From: an uncultured Flavobacteriaceae bacterium | GTDB taxonomy: Bacteria; Bacteroidota; Bacteroidia; Flavobacteriales; Flavobacteriaceae | Direction: 5' to 3' | Length of the DNA stretch: 64,000 bases | NCBI GenBank assembly: GCA_947493175.1 | Contig: CANLQD010000004.1 | Location: 372,001-436,000 of the forward strand | Shown: one piece after another, positions 25,215 to 32,734 of the stretch | Layout of the letters: every line of letters starts with the position of its first letter | Numbering within the stretch: position 1 is the first letter of the stretch | The notes under the pieces: model-generated | The model's input: only the letters and a program-made list of their open reading frames with translations | What the model was told of the DNA's origin: nothing | Database searches by the model: none | Made by a program: the position numbers and the translations under genes

Positions 25215-26051
25215 TTAGAAACGCATAGTGATACCGACCTGTCCTGGGCCAAAGTTGAGGTCGTAACTTACTTTTTTTGGATGGTCGTTGTATTTCTGAT
25301 CGTACTTGGTATCAAGATAGCGGTCTATTGCTTCCACCGTAAAAATACTGATGAACACGCTCAGGGTTACATCGGATAGCCAATGTTTTCCTTCCCACAA
25401 CCGAGATACTGCGGGAATGGCCCCTAAAGTATAAATACCTCCCTTGACCCATTTGTTCTTAAATTGTTTGGCAATGGCGTGGGCATTGGTCATCGATAGA
25501 ATAGCATGACCCGAAGGAAAAGAATGATAATCTTTATCTCCGCTCCAAAATGGTCTATAGGTGTCCTTGTTACGACCACTTAAGGGTCTGGCACGGCCAA
25601 CAGCCGATTTTAAGATTTGTTGCAATAAGCCTGCCGATGCGGCCGAAGACACTAGAAGAACACCTGTGCGTCTCAGCTTTTCGTCCTTAATGACCAAACC
25701 TGTTAGGTACACGGCTCCGGTAAGCATAAAATTGTTATTCGGGCTTCCGAATTCGAAACCGTAGTCACTTACGAATTGTGGTATATCGTCCTTGATTTCA
25801 CTCATATAATCGTCGGTAGGGTTATCAAAAAGATAACTTCCTCCCGTAAACAGCGCGGTCACGGCAACATTGTTCCATTGCTTGCCTTGCCAATGCAAAG
25901 GCCGGGTATACGAATAACCAATACCTTTGAAAATATTGGAAAAATCGTATTTGACCATACTCCATCGAGTCTCGATACTATCTTTCTGTGCTTTTTGACC
26001 CATTACACAAATAGTACAGCACAGCAAAAGGGGGGTTAAAAATGATTTCAT
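25215..26051 (-). CDS. PAP2-family phosphatase, secreted
   Basis: 278 aa with signal peptide MKSFLTPLLLCCTICVMG. The three PAP2 motifs are KSAVGRARP (KX6RP), FPSGH and SRLWEGKHWLSDV (SRX5HX3D). They form the vanadium-haloperoxidase-like active site that hydrolyses phosphate from lipid diphosphates or phosphatidic acid on the outer side of the membrane. The frame starts 11 residues earlier, but the ATG at 26049-26051 starts the signal peptide. A promoter box lies 16 bp upstream. Confidence 0.9.
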   Translation of the reverse strand: MKSFLTPLLLCCTICVMGQKAQKDSIETRWSMVKYDFSNIFKGIGYSYTRPLHWQGKQWNNVAVTALFTGGSYLFDNPTDDYMSEIKDDIPQFVSDYGFEFGSPNNNFMLTGAVYLTGLVIKDEKLRRTGVLLVSSAASAGLLQQILKSAVGRARPLSGRNKDTYRPFWSGDKDYHSFPSGHAILSMTNAHAIAKQFKNKWVKGGIYTLGAIPAVSRLWEGKHWLSDVTLSVFISIFTVEAIDRYLDTKYDQKYNDHPKKVSYDLNFGPGQVGITMRF

Positions 26052-26067
26052 AGGAGGTTTTGAGGGC

Positions 26068-26075
26068 CAAAAATA
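26068..26075 (-). promoter_or_regulatory. candidate -7 box of the PAP2 gene
   Basis: TATTTTTG on the minus strand fits TAnnTTTG and ends 16 bp before the chosen ATG, supporting the shorter start. Confidence 0.5.
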
Positions 26076-26132
26076 GTATTTCAAGATGTAATCTATAGCC
26101 TTAAATCGTTATAAAAATGTTTCAAAACGTAC

Positions 26133-27182
26133 TTATTTAGCAGTAGCTGTTATGAAGACAGGCTGCGCGAGCGTGGTGAAAAAGTCTTGTAGAATACCAT
26201 CTTTTTCAAAGTTCTCCCAGAGCACTATTTTGCGAGGATTATTTGGCCTTTCTACCCATTGGTTGTCAATTAGAATAGGGGCGGGAATTCCTTTGGTTTC
26301 TCCCCAAGAAGCATCCTTTAGTATGGCCAGCGCCACCATATCAAAAAGGGGCCTGGAGTTCTTGGGGCCATTATCATCAATATGATCAAAAATATGTTCG
26401 AATAAACTCACCGAATAGTCGCCGAAAGTAGCGAAGGTACCACCATGCCTTCCGGTAATGGGCTGTGTTGCCATTGGCCCCAAACCGGGCATTTTTTGGT
26501 TGATTTCGGCTTTAGTAACCGATACGGCATCGGTGCCTGAGGGTTTTCCGTAGCGAACGGTGACCATTTCAAAAGGGATGCTGCTATTCAACACGTAGTT
26601 CATCGAAATAGTATCGTTATCTTGATTGTATTCGCCTGGTTCGGGGTAGTTGCTGCCCAACCAGATAATTTTCGTGCGTTTGGCAAAACTCGGGTCTTTT
26701 TTAAGGGCCAAGGCGATGTTAGTCAGTTTTCCTACTGCGACAATAAGGACAGAATCTTTTTTGGTCTCTTCCAGTAGAAAATCGACTCCCTCGCTTCCGT
26801 CATAATTCAAAGGGTCGAAATCCTTGGAGATTTCTTGAAAATTTCCTTCCGCGCCTTTGAGCAAGGGTACCGAGTCTTTGAGATTGCATAGTTGTAGAAT
26901 TCGTTCCGCCTCGTCATAATGACCTTGTATTCCTTCTCCATTGATCGTAGCGTTTACCGTTATACCTCTAACATCAAAAGTGTTCCCATTTAATAACATA
27001 TAGGCCAATGCATGTTGATCATCGAGTTCGTTGTTGGCATCGGTATCAAAAATGAGCTTTATCTTTTCTGGAACAGGGTCGGTCGCTAAAGGTGCCTCCG
27101 TGTTGGATTTTACCGTCTCTTTACAAGAAGAAATAAATAGTACGAATAGAAAAAGACCTGCAAGCCTATAAAAAGGGTTCAT
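26133..27182 (-). CDS. nucleoside hydrolase, predicted lipoprotein
   Basis: 349 aa. The N-terminal lipobox is LFISSCKE (Cys at about residue 20). The calcium-binding signature is DTDANNELDDQHAL (about 45-58), a variant of the usual DTDxGxDD. IVAVGKLTNIALAL and WLGSNYPEPGEYN are further inosine-uridine hydrolase blocks. It cleaves the N-glycosidic bond of nucleosides or related ribosides, probably in the periplasm, because of the lipobox. It is not clustered with purine genes here. A ribokinase and sugar transporter lie 18 kb away and could use released ribose, but this link is speculative. Confidence 0.88.
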   Translation of the reverse strand: MNPFYRLAGLFLFVLFISSCKETVKSNTEAPLATDPVPEKIKLIFDTDANNELDDQHALAYMLLNGNTFDVRGITVNATINGEGIQGHYDEAERILQLCNLKDSVPLLKGAEGNFQEISKDFDPLNYDGSEGVDFLLEETKKDSVLIVAVGKLTNIALALKKDPSFAKRTKIIWLGSNYPEPGEYNQDNDTISMNYVLNSSIPFEMVTVRYGKPSGTDAVSVTKAEINQKMPGLGPMATQPITGRHGGTFATFGDYSVSLFEHIFDHIDDNGPKNSRPLFDMVALAILKDASWGETKGIPAPILIDNQWVERPNNPRKIVLWENFEKDGILQDFFTTLAQPVFITATAK

Positions 27183-27311
27183 GATGTAATCATTTTACGG
27201 TGAACATCGAAAATACGAAATAACGAACGTCTTCAAGAGATTCGCAGAAAGGAAAAATGTTTAAAAAAAGAGAGAGTACTATGGTTGAACTATGGTGGCG
27301 AAAAAATGCCG

Positions 27312-27503
27312 CTAAGCCACTTTTTGTAGAAGGTCAAAACAGGGACATCGTTTACAACGCTTGTGTTCCCCTTTTTGGAATTTATGGCAGCATTTGGATT
27401 TTACTTTAGCGGTCGTCTTGACCGAATCTTTAGAAAGCTGTAGTTTCTTCAAAGCTTTTTTTAGCTTTTTCTTTTCTTTTTTGGCCGCCTTCTTTTTTCC
27501 CAT
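27312..27503 (-). CDS. small Lys- and Cys-rich protein
   Basis: 63 aa, very basic. A Lys/Ala-rich N-terminal half (residues 2-22) is followed by CCHKF...CKRCPC in the C-terminal half, with five Cys and two His in a run (about residues 38-55) that could bind one zinc ion. A TATTTTTG promoter box lies 18 bp upstream, which supports a real gene. I know similar short proteins in related Flavobacteriia only as hypothetical. Nucleic-acid binding is plausible from charge and Cys spacing. Confidence 0.65.
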   Translation of the reverse strand: MGKKKAAKKEKKKLKKALKKLQLSKDSVKTTAKVKSKCCHKFQKGEHKRCKRCPCFDLLQKVA

Positions 27504-27520
27504 AGGTGCTGTACAGGCCT

Positions 27521-27528
27521 CAAAAATA
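27521..27528 (-). promoter_or_regulatory. candidate -7 box of the small Lys/Cys-rich gene
   Basis: TATTTTTG on the minus strand, 18 bp before the ATG at 27501-27503. Confidence 0.5.
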
Positions 27529-27570
27529 ACTATTTTTATTAAATCTAAATAAGACTTAATGTTAAAATAT

Positions 27571-27588
27571 GAACTCGTCTTAAGTTGT
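27571..27588 (+). repeat. single-end relic of element family D
   Basis: GAACTCGTCTTAAGTTGT matches the outer end of copy D with one change. I could not find the matching opposite end nearby, so it is probably an isolated end or a deletion derivative. Confidence 0.45.
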
Positions 27589-27702
27589 GCATACCAATTC
27601 CCATTTGGAAACAGGTCGTAAAAAGAAACTGTTTATCGGATGATTTTCAATTGGGAAATGGTACTGCCATTTTGTGAGTCAGCTTCTAACAGACTCATAA
27701 AA

Positions 27703-27732
27703 AAAGCCTACCCAATACTGGTGGCAGGCTTT
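27703..27732 (-). terminator. intrinsic terminator of ferritin
   Basis: AAAGCCT (27703-27709) and AGGCTTT (27726-27732) form the stem, extended by CC/GG pairs. On the minus strand it is followed by seven T. It lies about 54 bp after the ferritin stop. Confidence 0.8.
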
Positions 27733-27785
27733 GATTTTAAGGTAGACAAATGCCTATGTATATTGTTGATATACGATAGGGAGAA

Positions 27786-28304
27786 CTATTCTTCCGGTTC
27801 TGCCGCCGCACTCTCCACGGTAATCAGCTTTACGTCCCTGTCGAATAGGTAGAGTCCGCCTTTATCGTTCCCGATCAGGTTTATCTTATCGAGAATGGTT
27901 CGGGCCAGTGCCTCTTCTTCGATTTGTTCGGCCACATACCATTGAAGGAAGTTATGGGTGGCATAGTCTTTTTCTTCCAAGCTTACATGTACCAGGTCGT
28001 TGATACTTTTCGAGACAAAGATTTCATGCTGATAGAGTTCTTCGAACATTTTCTGAAACGTGCCGAAATCGGTTTTCGGTGCCTTGAGGTCTGAAATTAG
28101 GGCATGGCCACCACGTTCATTCACATATTTAACGAGTTTGAGCATGTGCATCCGTTCTTCGTCAGAGTGTTTGTACATAAATTGTGATATCCCTTCGAGT
28201 CCCTTGACCTCTGCCCATGATGCCATTGAAAGATAGGTTTGCGAAGATTCCGCTTCTATCCGTATTTGATCGTTAAGTGCTTTTTCCAGTTTTTTTGATA
28301 ACAT
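27786..28304 (-). CDS. ferritin
   Basis: 172 aa four-helix iron-storage protein. Ferroxidase ligands are visible in AESSQTYLSMASWAEVKG (Glu and Tyr on helix A), SDEERMHMLKL (Glu-Glu-x-x-His on helix B), and the later EEEALARTILDK on helix D. It oxidises Fe(II) and stores it in a 24-mer cage in the cytosol. The frame opens 11 residues upstream, but MLSKKLEKALNDQ at 28304 is the usual start. A TAACTTTG promoter box lies 21 bp upstream and an intrinsic terminator follows. Monocistronic. Confidence 0.95.
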   Translation of the reverse strand: MLSKKLEKALNDQIRIEAESSQTYLSMASWAEVKGLEGISQFMYKHSDEERMHMLKLVKYVNERGGHALISDLKAPKTDFGTFQKMFEELYQHEIFVSKSINDLVHVSLEEKDYATHNFLQWYVAEQIEEEALARTILDKINLIGNDKGGLYLFDRDVKLITVESAAAEPEE

Positions 28305-28324
28305 AATAAGAAGTTCCTTTTTTA

Positions 28325-28332
28325 CAAAGTTA
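28325..28332 (-). promoter_or_regulatory. candidate -7 box of ferritin
   Basis: TAACTTTG on the minus strand, a full match to TAnnTTTG, about 20 bp before the ferritin ATG. Confidence 0.6.
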
Positions 28333-28365
28333 CACATTACTCGGTTCTACTTTGTTCGATACCGA

Positions 28366-29268
28366 TTAAAAATAGATGTCCTGTGCAGACCTGAAGGTAT
28401 TGGCGTGGGCTTCGACAATGATTTTTATATCGGGAGAATATCCGCCTCCCATACTGCATTGAACGGGAATTTGATGTTTTCTACAGGTTTCGAGCACAAA
28501 CTCGTCACGTTGTCTACAGCCTTTGACCGATAGTCCTAATGTCCCTAATTTATCCGTCGAGATAATATCTACTCCGCAGAGGTAAAAGATAAAGTCTGGC
28601 CGCACTTTTTGTATGAGATTTGGCAAGGTCTCCTTTAAGATTTTGAGATAGGCATCATCTTCCGTCCCCTTTTCTAGCGCAATATCCAAATCGGATCGTT
28701 CTTTTTTAAACGGGTAGTTTCCGGCACCGTGCATCGAGAAGGTAAAAACCGATGTGTCTGTTTGAAAGATTTCGGCGGTTCCGTTTCCTTGATGTACATC
28801 TAAATCTACGATTAATATGGTCTTGGCTAAATTTTTGGCTTGTAGGTAGCGAGCGCCAATGGCTTGGTCGTTCAGCATGCAAAATGCCTCTCCACGGTTG
28901 GTGTAGGCGTGGTGGGTGCCCCCGGCAATATTCATGGCAATACCGTGTTCCAAGGCAAATTCGCATGCTTTCATGGTGCCATCGGCTATGATTCGTTCCC
29001 GCTCTACCAAGTCCTCCGTTAGCGGAAACCCTATTTTACGGGCTTGCTTTGGCGGAATTTTAATGTTCAATAAATCATAGAAGTATTCGGGATCATGCAC
29101 TGCTACAATGAACTTATCGTTCGGAACGGTCGGCTCAAAAAAACTGTCGGTATCACAAGTTCCTTCATACAGCAATTGTTTCGGAAGCAGCTCGTACTTT
29201 AGCATCGGAAAACGATGACCTTCCGGTAATGGATGTTTATAGATAGGATGAAAAGCTATTTTGAGCAT
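28366..29268 (-). CDS. histone deacetylase-family amidohydrolase
   Basis: 300 aa arginase/HDAC fold. GGTHHAYTNRGEAFCMLND (about residues 118-136) contains the His-His pair. LIVDLDVHQGNGTAEIF (about 157-173) contains the Asp and His zinc ligands, and a third Asp ligand follows in CGVDIIS. Bacterial members act on acetylated polyamines, acetoin-type acetyl-lysine substrates or other N-acyl compounds. The upstream seven residues of the open frame were dropped in favour of MLKIAFHPIYKH. No operon partner; the substrate is unknown. Confidence 0.9.
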   Translation of the reverse strand: MLKIAFHPIYKHPLPEGHRFPMLKYELLPKQLLYEGTCDTDSFFEPTVPNDKFIVAVHDPEYFYDLLNIKIPPKQARKIGFPLTEDLVERERIIADGTMKACEFALEHGIAMNIAGGTHHAYTNRGEAFCMLNDQAIGARYLQAKNLAKTILIVDLDVHQGNGTAEIFQTDTSVFTFSMHGAGNYPFKKERSDLDIALEKGTEDDAYLKILKETLPNLIQKVRPDFIFYLCGVDIISTDKLGTLGLSVKGCRQRDEFVLETCRKHQIPVQCSMGGGYSPDIKIIVEAHANTFRSAQDIYF

Positions 29269-29306
29269 GAAATCAATGGAAGTAGGCAAGATGGCCGATC
29301 AGTGCG

Positions 29307-29314
29307 CAAAGATA
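29307..29314 (-). promoter_or_regulatory. candidate -7 box of the HDAC-like gene
   Basis: TATCTTTG on the minus strand, about 38 bp before the ATG at 29266-29268. Confidence 0.5.
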
Positions 29315-29389
29315 CGACCTGTCAATAGTCTCACAAGTTCTAAACCGCATCGACATCATCCAAACCTGCCAAAAATAGAAATCCTACCG

Positions 29390-29397
29390 TACCTTTG
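29390..29397 (+). promoter_or_regulatory. candidate -7 box of sua5, very close to the start
   Basis: TACCTTTG ends five bases before the ATG at 29403. If transcription starts about 4-7 bases after this box, as the family consensus implies, the mRNA would be leaderless. Confidence 0.5.
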
Positions 29398-29402
29398 CCA
29401 TT

Positions 29403-30359
29403 ATGAATACCGCAATTACTACAGATATACCATATTGCCAACAAGTGTTGATGGCCAATGAATTGGTGGCGATACCTACCGAAACGGTTTATGGGTTGGC
29501 TGCGAATGCTTTGAACGAAAAAGCGGTACAGAAGATTTTTGAAGCAAAAGGTCGCCCACGGTTCAATCCCTTGATCGTACATATTTATGATTTAGCACAA
29601 TTAAACGGATTAGCCTGCTATATTCCCGAAAAGGCAGTACGACTGGCCAAGAAGTTCTGGCCAGGGCCGTTGACTTTGATTTTACCCAAAAGTTCGAAGG
29701 TGCCGGAGATTATTACAGCAGGAAAACCGACTGTAGGTATTCGAATGCCCAATCATCCACTGACCTTGGAACTTTTAAAAGGGCTTCCGTTTCCAGTGGC
29801 GGCTCCCAGTGCCAATCCGTTTACTAGGGTGAGCCCTACATCGGCAGACCATGTAGCGGGATATTTCGGGGACCGAATTCCAGCTATTTTAGATGGAGGT
29901 CCCTGTGAGGTAGGGCTCGAATCGACCATCGTAGGTTTTGACGGTGAAGCACCGATCGTATATCGAAAAGGAGGAATATCGGTCGAAGCTATTGAGGCCG
30001 TAGTCGGTAAGGTGCAAATGGAGACCAAAAACAACAAGGCTCCCATAGCCCCGGGGATGTTATTAAAGCATTATTCACCACGCACTCCCTTGATCGTAAG
30101 CAATAATATTAAGAAAACGCTGAAAGACCATTCGTCCAAAAAAATAGGGGTACTTACTTTCTCCGCGATGGCGGTCCCGGAGGCAACGGTATTGAAGGTT
30201 CTGTCTCCAAAGGCTAGTCTGGAAGAAGCTGCTAAGCGACTCTTTGCCACGTTGCATGAATTGGATGAAGCCGGATTGGATTTGATCATTGCGGAACGCT
30301 TTCCGGAAGAAGGGCTGGGTCGAAGTATCAATGATCGGCTCAAAAGGGCACAACAATAG
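29403..30359 (+). CDS. sua5: L-threonylcarbamoyladenylate synthase (Sua5-type)
   Basis: 318 aa. The YrdC domain (residues about 1-205) has IPTETVYGLAANALNEKAVQ and KGRPRFNPLIVHI, and SANPFTRVSPTSADHV. The smaller Sua5 domain follows after a linker (ISVEAIEAVVGK, then PGMLLKHYSPRTPL). It makes threonylcarbamoyl-AMP from threonine, bicarbonate and ATP for the t6A modification of tRNAs that read ANN codons. The length and the second domain make it Sua5, not the shorter TsaC. It is convergent with tex, with element B inserted between. Confidence 0.95.
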   Translation: MNTAITTDIPYCQQVLMANELVAIPTETVYGLAANALNEKAVQKIFEAKGRPRFNPLIVHIYDLAQLNGLACYIPEKAVRLAKKFWPGPLTLILPKSSKVPEIITAGKPTVGIRMPNHPLTLELLKGLPFPVAAPSANPFTRVSPTSADHVAGYFGDRIPAILDGGPCEVGLESTIVGFDGEAPIVYRKGGISVEAIEAVVGKVQMETKNNKAPIAPGMLLKHYSPRTPLIVSNNIKKTLKDHSSKKIGVLTFSAMAVPEATVLKVLSPKASLEEAAKRLFATLHELDEAGLDLIIAERFPEEGLGRSINDRLKRAQQ

Positions 30360-30365
30360 GACTTA

Positions 30366-30526
30366 GAGCCTGTTTAGGAATTTGTCGATTGTTTCGTTAG
30401 GTCTCTTTTTGCGCATTTTTTTGTTATAATTTTGAACCATAGTTACGGCTATGCTTAAAAATTATGCCTCGAACTGCATCAAAAACAGCCGCTAACAATT
30501 CCAACCACAAATTCCTAAACAGGCTC
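30366..30526 (+). mobile_element. MITE-like inverted-repeat element, copy B
   Basis: 161 bp with perfect 19-bp inverted ends (GAGCCTGTTTAGGAATTTG and complement). It is flanked by TTA at 30363-30365 and TTA at 30527-30529, a clean 3-bp duplication. The right TTA is also the tex stop codon read on the minus strand. Interior as in copy A, with the central palindrome around CCATAGTTACGGCTATG. It has no ORF and separates convergent sua5 and tex. Confidence 0.85.
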
Positions 30527-32674
30527 TTAAGGTCGATGTAACGCCAATTGAATCCGCTTTCTTGGGATATCGACCTGCAATACCTTTACGATAATCTGCT
30601 GCTGTAAGCTTACATGCTCGTTCACATCTTTTACAAAGGCATCCGATAAGTTGGAAACATGTATCAAGCCACTTTCTTTGATGCCAATATCTACAAAACA
30701 ACCAAAATTGGTAATATTATTGACGATTCCGGGGAGCAATTGACCTTCCTGAAGGTCATTGATAGACCGAACGTTTTGATCAAAAGTAAATACCTTGGCC
30801 TTTTCACGGGTGTCCAATCCCGGTTTTTCGAGCTCTTTTAAAATATCTTTTAAGGTTGGAAGACCTATCGTATCGGTGCAATACCGTTCGATATCAATGC
30901 GCTTTAGTACCTCTTTATTTCCCGTTAACTCGGTTAGCTTTAATTGGTGGTCCGCAGCCATCTTTTCAACAACATGATAACTCTCTGGATGTACTGCCGA
31001 ATCGTCTAACGGATTTTTCGCCTGTTTGATACGTAAAAAAGGTGCCCCCTGTTCAAAAGCTTTCTCTCCTAGCCGGGGAACTTTCTTAATTTCGGATCGG
31101 CTGGTGAATCCGCCTTGCTCATTTCGGTATGCAATGATGTTTTCGGCTAGTTTAGGGCCTATGCCCGAAACATAACTCAATAAAGGAGCACTTGCCGTAT
31201 TGATGTTCACACCTACGGCGTTGACACAACTCGCTACGACCGTATCTAAGGAAGTCTTTAATTTGGGCTGATCTACGTCGTGTTGGTACTGACCAACACC
31301 GATAGATTTCGGGTCGATTTTGACCAATTCGGACAAAGGGTCTGCCAAACGACGACCAATAGAAACGGCACCACGTACGGTCACATCATAATTGGGAAAC
31401 TCTTCACGGGCAATTTTGGAAGCGGAGTAGATAGATGCTCCCGCCTCGTTTACGACAAACACTTCAATTGCATTTTTGAAAGGAATACGCTTCACCAACT
31501 GTTCCGTTTCTCTGGAAGCCGTACCGTTGCCGATGGCAATGGCCTCGATTTTGTAGGCATCACAGAGCGAACTGAGTTTTTTCATCGCCCCGGTTCGGTC
31601 GTTTTGGGGCGCATGCGGATAAATCGTCTCATTATGCATTAAATCGCCCTGGGCATTTAAACAAACGACCTTGCAGCCGGTTCGGAACCCGGGATCAATG
31701 GCCAAAATGCGTTTCTCGCCCAAAGGCGCCCCTAATAAGAGCTGTCTAAGATTTTTTGAAAACACACGAATAGCGGCCTCGTCCGCTTTTTCCTTGGCGG
31801 TTTTTAATCGTTCCTTGGAAAGTGATGGGAATAGGAGCCTTTTGTAAGCATCTTCCAGGGCTAGTTGTATGTGTGGAGTACAGGAGTTTTTGGATTTGAT
31901 GAGTCGATGAGCCATTTTATCAAGAGCTCGTTCATCGTCAATCTCGATTTTGATTCGAATGAATTTTTCATTTTCAGCCCTAAGGATGGCCAACAAGCGG
32001 TGTGATGGACAACGGTTCAGGGCTTCGCTCCAGTCAAAATAGTCGCGGTATTTTTGTGCTTTTTCATTCGCGCCTTGCGAGGCCAAAGCATCTTTTTTGG
32101 TGCCGACCACTTTCGTGGTGATCTGCGCGAACCGCTCTAGTTGATTTCTGAGCTGGTTACGTATGTCGCTGCGTTCGTTGATCCATTCTGCAATGATATG
32201 GCGTGCTCCTTCCAAGGCCATTGCCGTATTTTCGATTGGGTCGTTGCAATATCGGGTAGCGACGGCTTCAATATCCGTGGCATTTTGTGCCATGATGATT
32301 TTTGCCAAAGGTTCCAATCCTTGTTTGCGGGCTACTTCGGCCTTGGTTTTTTTATTTTTTTTATAAGGCAGGTACAGGTCTTCTAGCTGATTGAGGTCTA
32401 CCGCCAACTCAAATCGTTGCTGAAGTTCGGGGGTCAGCAGCTGTTGTTCTCCAACGGCTTTGATGATAGCAGCTTTTCGTTTCTCCAACGCTTCGAACTC
32501 CGCTTTGTATTTTACAATGGCCCCAATCTGAACTTCATCCAGGTTTCCCGTCCGCTCCTTTCGATACCTTGAAATAAAGGGAATGGTACAGTCTTGGTCT
32601 AAAAGTGCTACTGTATTTTGGATGCTTTTTTCCGGGAGTTGGGTGCTGTTGGCAATGTGCTGTAAAATAGTCAT
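30527..32674 (-). CDS. tex: Tex-type RNA-binding transcription accessory protein
   Basis: 715 aa. The order is N-terminal Tex helical region (RYRKERTGNLDEVQIGAI near residue 36), then a YqgF/RNase H-like domain (LAIDPGFRTGCKVVCLN, about 320-336). A helix-hairpin-helix segment follows (NINTASAPLLSYVSGIGPKLAENII), and a C-terminal S1 RNA-binding domain (LLPGIVNNITNFGCFVDIGI, about 640-700). Tex binds nucleic acid at the elongating RNA polymerase. Monocistronic; element B abuts its stop codon. Confidence 0.95.
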   Translation of the reverse strand: MTILQHIANSTQLPEKSIQNTVALLDQDCTIPFISRYRKERTGNLDEVQIGAIVKYKAEFEALEKRKAAIIKAVGEQQLLTPELQQRFELAVDLNQLEDLYLPYKKNKKTKAEVARKQGLEPLAKIIMAQNATDIEAVATRYCNDPIENTAMALEGARHIIAEWINERSDIRNQLRNQLERFAQITTKVVGTKKDALASQGANEKAQKYRDYFDWSEALNRCPSHRLLAILRAENEKFIRIKIEIDDERALDKMAHRLIKSKNSCTPHIQLALEDAYKRLLFPSLSKERLKTAKEKADEAAIRVFSKNLRQLLLGAPLGEKRILAIDPGFRTGCKVVCLNAQGDLMHNETIYPHAPQNDRTGAMKKLSSLCDAYKIEAIAIGNGTASRETEQLVKRIPFKNAIEVFVVNEAGASIYSASKIAREEFPNYDVTVRGAVSIGRRLADPLSELVKIDPKSIGVGQYQHDVDQPKLKTSLDTVVASCVNAVGVNINTASAPLLSYVSGIGPKLAENIIAYRNEQGGFTSRSEIKKVPRLGEKAFEQGAPFLRIKQAKNPLDDSAVHPESYHVVEKMAADHQLKLTELTGNKEVLKRIDIERYCTDTIGLPTLKDILKELEKPGLDTREKAKVFTFDQNVRSINDLQEGQLLPGIVNNITNFGCFVDIGIKESGLIHVSNLSDAFVKDVNEHVSLQQQIIVKVLQVDIPRKRIQLALHRP

Positions 32675-32734
32675 TGAAGGTTTGATTTCTAAAGTGAAGA
32701 TAGAAGGTTAAACAGACAAAATTGTCCTTCCACC

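Noticed and set aside
27640..27852. 70-aa plus-strand open frame
   Set aside because: Runs across the ferritin terminator into the ferritin gene antisense.
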